This document shows positions 42,423 through 49,420 of a stretch of DNA of 64,000 bases, in pieces; the stretch's first letter is position 1, and every line of letters starts with the position of its first letter. Source of the stretch: Kineosporia mesophila (lineage in GTDB: Bacteria; Actinomycetota; Actinomycetes; Actinomycetales; Kineosporiaceae); the NCBI RefSeq assembly GCF_021129235.1, contig NZ_JAJOMA010000010.1:1-64000 (forward strand), given 5' to 3'. Made by a program: the position numbers and the translations under genes. The notes under the pieces are model-generated. The model saw only the letters and a list, made by a program, of their open reading frames with translations, was not told the DNA's origin and searched no databases.

Positions 42423-42953
42423 GTGAAGCGGGTGGGTCAGACGACTCGCCCGGACAGTGAGCGGCCCTTGCGGGCCGCCAGTGCCGCCGCGCGGGGAGCG
42501 TTGGCAGCGGAGGAGGTCAGTGAGGTGGGCGCGACCGCCGAGCCCGCGGCTGAGCAGACCATGGCCGGCAGGCTTGGACTGAAGCCCGGTCAGTTCGTAC
42601 AGGAATTCGGGTACGACGACGACGTGGACGACGATCTGCGGCTCGCTATCGAGACGCTGACGGGCAACGAACTAGCCGACGAGGACTCCCAGGATGTCGT
42701 CGATGCGGCTCTCTACTGGTGGCGCGACGAGGACGGAGATCTCGTCGACTCGCTGGTGGATGCCCTGACGAACCTTGCCGAGGGCGGGGTGATCTGGCTG
42801 CTGACGCCGAAGGCGGGCCGCGACGGTCACGTCGAGCACAGCGAGATCGAGGAAGCCGCCCCGACCGCTGGCCTACACGCCACCAGCACCATCAGCGTGT
42901 GCCAGGACTGGACCGGGACCCGCCTGGCGACCCCGAAGGCCGGGCGCCGCTGA
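42423..42953 (+). CDS. DUF3052 conserved actinobacterial protein
   Basis: 176 residues from GTG 42423; a start at ATG 42561 (MAGRLGLKPGQFVQEFGY) would give 130, and the conserved part begins there. Features are the LGLKPGQFVQEFGYDDDVDDDLR opening, a very acidic surface and the GGVIWLLTPKAGR strand. DUF3052 proteins are near-universal in actinomycetes and sit between aceE and ahpE in mycobacteria (as Rv2239c), exactly the order found here. Function unknown; the acidity and lack of catalytic motif suggest a regulatory or binding role. Confidence 0.82.
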   Translation: MKRVGQTTRPDSERPLRAASAAARGALAAEEVSEVGATAEPAAEQTMAGRLGLKPGQFVQEFGYDDDVDDDLRLAIETLTGNELADEDSQDVVDAALYWWRDEDGDLVDSLVDALTNLAEGGVIWLLTPKAGRDGHVEHSEIEEAAPTAGLHATSTISVCQDWTGTRLATPKAGRR

Positions 42954-43096
42954 GCCCTCGCCACCCGCACCCCGGTGCGGGTGGCACAGGGTCCGGAGGT
43001 TCCTGCCAGACTGTGTCCCGCACGCCAGGTCGAAAGATCCTGGCGTGCGGGGCAGTCATGGACCCGTGCGGTCCGTCGGTCTGAGAGGATTCACTC

Positions 43097-43555
43097 ATGG
43101 CACTCGAGATCGGTCAGGCAGCTCCCGGGTTCGCTCTGAAGAGCGAGCACGGCGAGATGGTCGAGCTGGAGAGTTTCCGCGGCGAGCAGAACGTGGCCGT
43201 GGTGTTCTACCCGTTCGCCTTCTCCGGCATCTGCACCGGTGAGCTGTGCGAGATCCGCGACAACCTGGCGGCCTTCGACGAGGGTGGCGTCCAGGTGCTC
43301 GCGGTCTCCTGCGACCCGATGTTCGCCCTGCGTACCTGGGCCGAGGCGGAGAAGTACCCGTTCCCGCTGCTGTCGGACTTCTGGCCGCACGGCGAGGTGG
43401 CCCGGCAGTACGGCGTCTTCAACGAGACCACGGGAAGTGCCGTTCGCGGTACCTTCCTCATCGACAAGGACGGCGTGCTGCGCTGGAGCATCGTCAACGG
43501 CATGGGCGAGGCCCGGTCGCTGGCCGGCTACCGCGAGGCCATCGCCGCACTCTGA
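43097..43555 (+). CDS. ahpE: Peroxiredoxin (AhpE type)
   Basis: 152 residues from ATG 43097 with AGAGGA upstream. The peroxidatic site is YPFAFSGICTGELC, with peroxidatic Cys46 and the nearby Thr and later Arg expected for the thioredoxin-like Prx fold. Strong resemblance to mycobacterial AhpE (LLSDFWPHG, YGVFNE, RGTFLIDKDG). The mycobacterial enzyme is a 1-Cys peroxiredoxin reduced by mycothiol/mycoredoxin; this one has an additional Cys51 five residues later. It reduces peroxides and peroxynitrite in the cytoplasm. Its position downstream of DUF3052 repeats the mycobacterial gene order. Confidence 0.9.
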   Translation: MALEIGQAAPGFALKSEHGEMVELESFRGEQNVAVVFYPFAFSGICTGELCEIRDNLAAFDEGGVQVLAVSCDPMFALRTWAEAEKYPFPLLSDFWPHGEVARQYGVFNETTGSAVRGTFLIDKDGVLRWSIVNGMGEARSLAGYREAIAAL

Positions 43556-43591
43556 GAACCGTTTCCGGATCGCGAGCCGATCCGGGGGCAG

Positions 43592-43664
43592 GGGCCTGTA
43601 GCTCAGTTGGTAGAGCACCGCGTTTACACCGCGGGTGTCGTCGGTTCGAGACCGGCCGGGCCCA
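43592..43664 (+). tRNA. tRNA-Val (anticodon TAC)
   Basis: A complete 73-base cloverleaf: acceptor stem GGGCCTG with CGGGCCC, D-arm TAGCTCAGTTGGTAGAGC, anticodon stem CCGCG/CGCGG around the loop TTTACAC (anticodon TAC, reads GTA), and T-arm GTCGG-TTCGAGA-CCGGC. The 3' CCA is not encoded. It lies 36 bases after ahpE; the downstream DNA changes composition, which makes it a possible integration target. Confidence 0.95.
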
Positions 43665-43667
43665 CCC

Positions 43668-44741
43668 TCACCGGGTCGTGAGCTCCTGTTGCGGAGCCCC
43701 CGACCCGGTCGACATCGCCGTGGCGAGCGGCAGCAGCGAACGCGCCGAGGGCCCTGGCAGCCATCCCGATCGGGTGGACTCGGCCAGGTCCAGACCGGTC
43801 AGCGCCGGTCGCAGATGATGCAGCGCCGTACGGATGTCGTGCCCGGTGACGGCATCGCCCCGCTCGGCCGCCCCCAGCACGGCGTTGATCAGGGTGTTCT
43901 CGTCGGTCGCCCCGCGCGCGGCCAGGTACCCGACCGCCGTACCGGCCACGAAGGCCCCGAAAGCGCCCGGCGTGAACCAGGAACGCAGGCGGCGCACGAC
44001 GAACCGCGGGTCGTGCGCCCGGGGCGCCGGGCACACCCGGCCCGGCTCGGCCGGCACCAGCACCCCGGCGCTGCGCAGCACACTGTGCAGCGCGGTGAGT
44101 GGCGGCAGGGCGTTCTTCTCACCGGTCTGACCGGGCACGTTCCAGCGGGGGCGGCGCTCGTGCATCGGCCCGGACACGGACGGCGGGAACTCGCCGTAGA
44201 TCGTGGCCTCCACCTCTTCCCCGATCAGGGCCAGCAGCAGCTGCACCGACTCGGGCACGGCGCCCGCCATCTGCCGGACCCGCAGGTCGACCACGCCCTG
44301 GCGGAACTCGCCGGCACCTGAATCTCCCAGGACCCGCAGACGTTCCGCGTACTGCCGGGGACCGCCGCTGCCCTCCGGCGGGCACACCCCCTCGCCGTAG
44401 ACGCAGCCCACCGCACCGCCCGGGCCGAGCACCACGACGTCGTGCTCCCAGCCCTCGACGGGGTGGTAGCGGTACCGGAAGTGCGGATCCAGGTCTTCGT
44501 CCAGCGTCTCCTCGCGGACCTCGCCCGGGTCGGCCAGGAAGACCGTCAGGCCGGTGGCGAACTGGTACGGCTGCCGCCCCGGCCAGCCGAACCCGATCTG
44601 GAACAGGTCGTGGAGCTCGTCCAGGGTGGAGTCGGCCGGGACGTCGAACACCCGCAGCACCCGTGGCTCGACGTCGCGAAGGGTCACTTTCAGGCGGGTC
44701 GTCGTCACCTGGGGGAGATTACGGGAAGGAGAGGCAAACAT
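43668..44741 (-). CDS. Plasmid pRiA4b ORF-3-like protein
   Basis: 357 residues from the ATG at 44741, or 346 from the GTG at 44708, where the conserved part (VTTTRLKVTLRDVEPRVLRVFDVPADSTLDELHDLFQIGFGW) begins. This N-terminal beta-grasp-like domain, with YRYHPVEGWEHDVVVLG and EGVCPPEGSGGP, is the signature of the pRiA4b ORF-3 / IS1096 TnpR-associated family. The C-terminal part (about residue 200 onward) is Arg-rich without a recognised domain. The family is often carried by mobile elements, but it also occurs on chromosomes, and no transposase is adjacent. Its 3' end is 3 bases from the tRNA on the opposite strand. Confidence 0.75.
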   Translation of the reverse strand: MFASPSRNLPQVTTTRLKVTLRDVEPRVLRVFDVPADSTLDELHDLFQIGFGWPGRQPYQFATGLTVFLADPGEVREETLDEDLDPHFRYRYHPVEGWEHDVVVLGPGGAVGCVYGEGVCPPEGSGGPRQYAERLRVLGDSGAGEFRQGVVDLRVRQMAGAVPESVQLLLALIGEEVEATIYGEFPPSVSGPMHERRPRWNVPGQTGEKNALPPLTALHSVLRSAGVLVPAEPGRVCPAPRAHDPRFVVRRLRSWFTPGAFGAFVAGTAVGYLAARGATDENTLINAVLGAAERGDAVTGHDIRTALHHLRPALTGLDLAESTRSGWLPGPSARSLLPLATAMSTGSGAPQQELTTR

Positions 44742-44892
44742 CGGTGGTGTGGAGGAATATCCCCAGGGGACGTTGCAGTAGGAGTGCAGAGACCGAATAG
44801 TGGGGCGAGAGGGTCCTCTGGGGTGCTTGGGAATTGCGCCGACGGAAATCTCTCGGAGGAGGCTGTTTCCCGCATACTGGATCTGACGTGTC

Positions 44893-45708
44893 ATGATCTC
44901 TCACGTGCTGTCAGCCGATCCGCATTCCTGGAAATACATCCCCTCTCCGCGGCCTGGGGCCGTAAAAAGCCGTCCCCAGCTGGTTTCCATTGCCGAACAG
45001 AATCAGCGAACCGGGTCCGGTGCCTTCCGTGGGCTGACAAATGACAATCAGCGGTGGTGGATCAAACCGCTTAACAATACTCAGGATCCACGCGTCACCG
45101 TCACAGAATTGATAGTCAGCAGAGCGGCCCGTCTGATCGGTGCTCCCGTCTGTGAGGCCTCGGTCATCGAGATTCCGGAGGATCTTGCCGATGAGGAGTT
45201 CCTTCCCGGGGTGGGGCTGATACCCGGTCTCGCCTTCGGGTCACGTCATGTCGATGATGTTCTGGAGGAGCGGGCTCTCACTCATCGTCGTGAGGACGAC
45301 AACCGGACACGGCACGCCGGGGTCTATGCGCTGTACGACTGGTGCTGGGGCAGTGATGACCAGTGGCTATATCAGACGAGTGACGACAACCGGCTGTTCA
45401 GCCATGACCATGGCCAGTATTTGCCGGGAGGCCCGTACTGGACCGTCCGGCGTCTCGAGGAGGAGGTCAACACGCCACATGTGCAGGCGTGCGACCCCCG
45501 AGGAGTCGACCCGTCCGCACTCCGCGCCTGCGCGCAACGGCTGGACGGGCTGTCCGGGAGCGACCTCGGTGAGGTTCTGGCGGGCATTCCGTCCGAGTGG
45601 CCGGTGAGTGACGCCGAACTGGCCGCCGTAGGCTGGTTCCTGGAGCGCAGAGCTCCTGCAGTGAGTCTGAGGCTCCAGAAGATGGCTGAATCGATGGGGG
45701 AGGAATGA
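44893..45708 (+). CDS. HipA-like kinase domain protein (HipA_2 family)
   Basis: 271 residues with no strong Shine-Dalgarno before the ATG at 44893. The N-terminal GSGAFRGLTNDNQRWWIKPL gives a Gly-rich loop (residues 41-47) and a candidate ATP-binding Lys59, followed by a conserved-looking Glu72. Later, YALYDWCWGSDDQWLYQTSDDN and HDHG (residues 171-174) take the positions of the catalytic Asp and the metal-binding D-H-G of HipA kinases. The usual N-terminal HipA half is absent, so this is the short 'HipA_2' form. Four bases separate it from the DUF3037 gene. Such pairs are conserved in diverse bacteria but have no established function; a toxin-antitoxin or defence role is inference. Confidence 0.78.
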   Translation: MISHVLSADPHSWKYIPSPRPGAVKSRPQLVSIAEQNQRTGSGAFRGLTNDNQRWWIKPLNNTQDPRVTVTELIVSRAARLIGAPVCEASVIEIPEDLADEEFLPGVGLIPGLAFGSRHVDDVLEERALTHRREDDNRTRHAGVYALYDWCWGSDDQWLYQTSDDNRLFSHDHGQYLPGGPYWTVRRLEEEVNTPHVQACDPRGVDPSALRACAQRLDGLSGSDLGEVLAGIPSEWPVSDAELAAVGWFLERRAPAVSLRLQKMAESMGEE

Positions 45709-45712
45709 GTTC

Positions 45713-46579
45713 ATGAAGTACGTGTATTCCATTGTTCGCTTCGTCCCTGACGCTTTCAGGGGCGAGTTCGTCAACGTCGCGATCATCGCGGGGAGCGAGG
45801 CGACCGGCGAATGGATCGTGCGCCGTGTCGACAACGTTCAGCACGCCCGGCGAATCGGTGGTTCGGTGCCGATCACCCCGGTCTGGAGTTACCTCGACGG
45901 CGTCGAGAACTTGATCGATCAGCTGGGCGAGGATCAGCTGACCGAGGAGTCACTCGAGCTGAATCGGGAATGGTTGAGGCGGGAAAGTACGCGACTGCGC
46001 AACCTCGTCCAGGTGACCACACCGTCTGCCGTGCTGGCCGATTCCCTCGAAGACGCGGTGAATCACATGTTCGAGGTCTTCGTGGTGGATCCCGAAAAGC
46101 GCACGCGTAAGACACGGCGAGCGGCCGTGAGCGCGTTGCGGAGCGCCTTCGAGGCAACGTTGAGCGAACCTCGGGACCATCTGTTCGAAAGGGTCAGCGC
46201 CCTGGTCGGTAGGCAGCAGTCGACCATCGATTTCGCTGTCGCCAACGGAAGCCTGGCCCAGCTGGCCCACGGCTGGTCGTTCCAGACCCAGGATCCGGCG
46301 TCAACGGTCCAGCAGATCAAGGCGTGGTCCTGGACGATGAGAGATCTGCGGGAACACGGTGGGGTCGTGCGCACCCCGGGTGACAACCGTGAGTACGCGG
46401 TGAGCTCTGACGTTCCCATCAGGGTCGTGTACGTCGCACCGGACACCGATGAAGCACGTCGCTCCCTGGACGAGGCGCTGGAGGTATTCAGCAATCTGGA
46501 AGTCACCGCGGTCACGACGGACGAGGCGTATCTCGTCGCCCGGGATGCGCGGGACGCTCTCGAGACCGGTCACTCCTAG
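45713..46579 (+). CDS. DUF3037 protein, partner of the HipA-like kinase
   Basis: 288 residues; GGAGGAA lies 7 bases before the ATG and overlaps the end of the preceding gene, so the two are translated together. The opening MKYVYSIVRFVPDAFRGEFVNVAIIAG is the DUF3037 signature (a beta strand with 'Y.ivr..pd...ge.vNvgvi'). The rest is mostly helical and charged, with a C-terminal IRVVYVAPDTDEARRSLDEALEVF strand-helix. DUF3037 genes typically sit next to HipA_2 kinases. It may be the substrate, regulator or neutralising partner of the kinase. Its stop overlaps the stop of the convergent LacI gene within CTAG. Confidence 0.8.
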   Translation: MKYVYSIVRFVPDAFRGEFVNVAIIAGSEATGEWIVRRVDNVQHARRIGGSVPITPVWSYLDGVENLIDQLGEDQLTEESLELNREWLRRESTRLRNLVQVTTPSAVLADSLEDAVNHMFEVFVVDPEKRTRKTRRAAVSALRSAFEATLSEPRDHLFERVSALVGRQQSTIDFAVANGSLAQLAHGWSFQTQDPASTVQQIKAWSWTMRDLREHGGVVRTPGDNREYAVSSDVPIRVVYVAPDTDEARRSLDEALEVFSNLEVTAVTTDEAYLVARDARDALETGHS

Positions 46580-47601
46580 GTTCCTGGCCAGGTTCGCGGT
46601 GGGGCCGTGGACGCCCGCACCACGAGACTCGTGGCCAGCTCGACGTGGTGTGAGTCGACCGAGGCGCCCGACGCCAGCTGAAGGGCGGTGCGCAGGGCGA
46701 CGCGGCCCATCTCGCGCAGGGGCTGGCGCACCACGGTGAGGGGCGGGGAGCAGAACTCGGCCAGTTGCGTGTCGTCGAACCCGACCACGCTGAGGTCTTC
46801 CGGCACCCGCAGGCCCTGGCGCCGGCAGGCCTCGATCAGCCCGACGGCGATCTCGTCACTGCCGGCGAACACCGCGGTGGGCGGGCGGTCGAGGGCGAGC
46901 AGGTACTCGCCCCCGGCCAGCCCGGCGGCATAGCGGAAGGTGTCGTGCCGCATCAGTTCCGGTTCGACGGGATACCCCGCGGCCTCCAGCCGGCCCCGAA
47001 AACCCTGCCACCGCGCCTGGTTGCAGCCGGCGTCGGGGGCGCCGCCGAGGTAGGCCACGCGGGTGTGGCCGAGCGAGAGCAGGTGCTCGGCGGCGCTGAT
47101 GCCCCCGGCGTAGTTGGTGGAACCGACACTCACGACGTCGGCCCCGGCCGGGGTGAGCGGGTCGATGACGACCAGGGGCACGTTGGCCCGGGCCAGGGCG
47201 TTCGCGTCCTGGTCGGTCATCTCGTTGCTCACGCTGATCACCGCGCTGCGCCCGGCCTTGGCCACCGCCAGGGCCCAGGCGGTGGGGGTGGAGCCGATGC
47301 GGCCCTTGCTCAGCATCACCGCCACGCCGGGCTCGGCGGCGGCCTGGAGCACGCCCTCGAGCACCTCGTTGCTGTACGCCGCGAGCGGCCCGGCGAAGAC
47401 CACCTCGACGGTCGGCTGCCGCACGCCGCCGCCTCCCCGGCCGGTGTAGTAGTGCAGCCGCAGCAGCTCCTCCACCATCGCCCGGGTGCCCGGGGAGACG
47501 TCCTCCCGGCCGTTGACCACCTTCGACACGGTCGCGATCGAGACGCCGGCGGCTTCGGCGATCGTGGACAGGGTGGCCCGCCCCGGCCTGGAGTTGGTCA
47601 T
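46576..47601 (-). CDS. bxlR: LacI-family transcriptional repressor (BxlR-like)
   Basis: 341 residues. The N-terminal LacI helix-turn-helix is LSTIAEAAGVSIATVSKVVNGREDVSPGTRAMVEELL, followed by the periplasmic-binding-like sugar domain ending in RASTAPPR. It is the last gene of the minus-strand solute-binding/permease operon, 6 bases after the second permease gene. The operator-like sequences with TCGAAAAC arms in the divergent region (51066-51080) resemble the CGAA-N-TTCG sites I recall for BxlR. It would repress both the transporter and the divergent GH3 gene in the absence of a xylo-oligosaccharide or similar sugar. The gene symbol is by analogy. Confidence 0.85.
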   Translation of the reverse strand: MTNSRPGRATLSTIAEAAGVSIATVSKVVNGREDVSPGTRAMVEELLRLHYYTGRGGGGVRQPTVEVVFAGPLAAYSNEVLEGVLQAAAEPGVAVMLSKGRIGSTPTAWALAVAKAGRSAVISVSNEMTDQDANALARANVPLVVIDPLTPAGADVVSVGSTNYAGGISAAEHLLSLGHTRVAYLGGAPDAGCNQARWQGFRGRLEAAGYPVEPELMRHDTFRYAAGLAGGEYLLALDRPPTAVFAGSDEIAVGLIEACRRQGLRVPEDLSVVGFDDTQLAEFCSPPLTVVRQPLREMGRVALRTALQLASGASVDSHHVELATSLVVRASTAPPRTWPGT

Positions 47602-47607
47602 CGGGTC

Positions 47608-48483
47608 TCAGCGCCCGAAGCCCGCCGTCAGGCCACTCAGCAACTGACGGCGCCCGATCACGTAGACGGTGAGGATGGGCAGCGTGGTCAGCACGACCGC
47701 CGCGGCCACCGCCGGCACGTTGACGCCGTACTGCCCCTGGAAGGACCACAAGGCCAGGGGCAGGGTGCGCTGAGTGGGCTCGGTGGTGAGCACCAGGGGC
47801 AGCAGGAACCCGTTCCAGATCGTCAGGGCGTTGTAGATGCCGACCGTGACCAGCGCGGGCCGGGTCAGCGGGAAGGCGAGCGACCAGGCGGTGCGCCATT
47901 CGCTCGCGCCGTCCAGCCGCATCGACTCGAACAGCTCCCGCGGTACGTCCCGGATGAAGTTGGAGAGGATCAGGACGGTGAGCGGGATCGCGAAGGCGAT
48001 CGAGGGCAGGATGATCGCCAGCAGGGTGTCGTACAGCTGGAGCTTGATGATGATCAGGTACACCGGGATGATCACGGCCTGCAACGGGATCGCCAGCCCG
48101 GCCAGGAACAGCAGGTTGACCGAGCGCAGGAACCGGCCGTCCCCGGCCCGGACGATCGCGAAGGCCGCCATGTACGAGATCAGCACGGCGGGGACGACCG
48201 AGCCCAGGGTGACGATCAGGGTGTTGCTGAAGTACCGGGCGAACCCGGCGTCCATCACGAACTGATAGTTCTCGAAGCTGATGTCGCCGGGCGGGGCGAG
48301 CGGGTTGGTCGTGTAGTAGTTGGACCGGCTCTTCACGCTGGTGAGCACGATCCAGTAGACCGGCAGAATCACCACGAGCAGCCAGAACCAGCCCGCCAGC
48401 CCGCCGATCCAGTTGAGCTGCAGCAGTTTTCGGTAGTTCCGGTGGGGGCGTACGGCGGTGCGCGCAGACGTGGTCACGGCCAT
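47608..48483 (-). CDS. bxlG: Sugar ABC transporter permease (inner-membrane subunit 2)
   Basis: 291 residues with six membrane segments and the binding-protein-dependent transport loop (ELFESMRLDGASEWRTAWSLAFPLTRPALVTVGIYN, the EAA-like motif). The N-terminal arm is cytoplasmic, and the last residues GLTAGFGR are typical of MalG-type carbohydrate permeases. It pairs with the upstream permease and a lipoprotein solute-binding protein. No ATPase gene is in the operon, so a shared MsiK-type ATPase encoded elsewhere is likely. Substrate by context: xylobiose-like sugar. Confidence 0.9.
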   Translation of the reverse strand: MAVTTSARTAVRPHRNYRKLLQLNWIGGLAGWFWLLVVILPVYWIVLTSVKSRSNYYTTNPLAPPGDISFENYQFVMDAGFARYFSNTLIVTLGSVVPAVLISYMAAFAIVRAGDGRFLRSVNLLFLAGLAIPLQAVIIPVYLIIIKLQLYDTLLAIILPSIAFAIPLTVLILSNFIRDVPRELFESMRLDGASEWRTAWSLAFPLTRPALVTVGIYNALTIWNGFLLPLVLTTEPTQRTLPLALWSFQGQYGVNVPAVAAAVVLTTLPILTVYVIGRRQLLSGLTAGFGR

Positions 48484-48487
48484 GTCG

Positions 48488-49420
48488 TCACATCCCCTCG
48501 AGCTGGCTGGAAGTGTCCTTGCCGCCGCCCAGGCGCCGCAGCGCGAGCGCCAGCAGCAGGCCGACGACGACGAGGATGACGGCGATCACGCTGGCAGGGC
48601 CCATCAGGTTGGCGCGGAACCCGCGGATGTACATGTCGAGGGCCAGGGCCCGGGTGGCGTCGCCCGGGCCGCCCGCGGTCAGCACCCAGATCAGGTCGAA
48701 GAAGGTCAGCGAGCCGATCACCATCAGGGTGGACGAGGTGATGATCGTGTTCCGCAGCTGGGGCAGCGTGATGCTGAAGAACTGCCGCAGCCGCCCGGCC
48801 CCGTCGAGCTGGGCCGCCTCGTAGAGCGAGACCGGGATCTGCCGCACGGCGCCCTGGTAGATGAGCGAGTGGAACGGGATGAACTGCCACGACACCACGA
48901 AGACCACCGTGCACAGGGCCAGGGTGGGGTCGCCCAGCCAGTCCTGCACCAGCAGGTCGATGCCGAGCCCGGCGCCCAGGCCGAAGTTGGGGTCGAGCAG
49001 TGCCTTGAAGGTGATGGCGATGGCGGCCTGGCTGAGCAGCAGCGGGATGAAGTAGAGCACCGCCAGGAAGCCCCGGTAGCGCTGGCGGGCCGCCAGGAAC
49101 ACGCCGATCAGCAGGCTGATCGGGGTCTGGAACGCCCACGACAGCAGCATCACCTCGAAGGTGACCCAGAGGGCGTGGGGCAGGCCGGGATCGGTGAGCA
49201 CGTCGCGCCAGCTGTCGAACCCGGCCGGGTGGATGGCGCCGATGCCGTCCCACCGGGTGAAGCTCAGCAGCAGCACACCGATCAGCGGGATGACGGCGAA
49301 CGCTACGAACATCGCCAGGGCGGGCAGCACCATCCAGGCGATGGAGCCCTGCCGGACCGCGTGCGACGCGGTCCGGCCGGGAGCGATCTGGTCGGGCGGG
49401 AGCTGAACCGGGACAGTCAT
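48488..49420 (-). CDS. bxlF: Sugar ABC transporter permease (inner-membrane subunit 1)
   Basis: 310 residues from ATG 49420, which overlaps the stop of the solute-binding gene (ATGA). It is a MalF-type permease with six membrane helices and the EAA-loop PVSLYEAAQLDGAGRLRQFFSITLPQLRNTI. The C-terminus is cytoplasmic. It forms the heterodimeric channel with the next permease, whose gene follows after 4 bases. Confidence 0.9.
   Translation of the reverse strand: MTVPVQLPPDQIAPGRTASHAVRQGSIAWMVLPALAMFVAFAVIPLIGVLLLSFTRWDGIGAIHPAGFDSWRDVLTDPGLPHALWVTFEVMLLSWAFQTPISLLIGVFLAARQRYRGFLAVLYFIPLLLSQAAIAITFKALLDPNFGLGAGLGIDLLVQDWLGDPTLALCTVVFVVSWQFIPFHSLIYQGAVRQIPVSLYEAAQLDGAGRLRQFFSITLPQLRNTIITSSTLMVIGSLTFFDLIWVLTAGGPGDATRALALDMYIRGFRANLMGPASVIAVILVVVGLLLALALRRLGGGKDTSSQLEGM

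Noticed and set aside
43668-44741. Transposon gene because of similarity to the IS1096-associated/pRiA4b family
   Set aside because: No transposase, terminal inverted repeats or target duplications are visible nearby; it is kept as a chromosomal gene.
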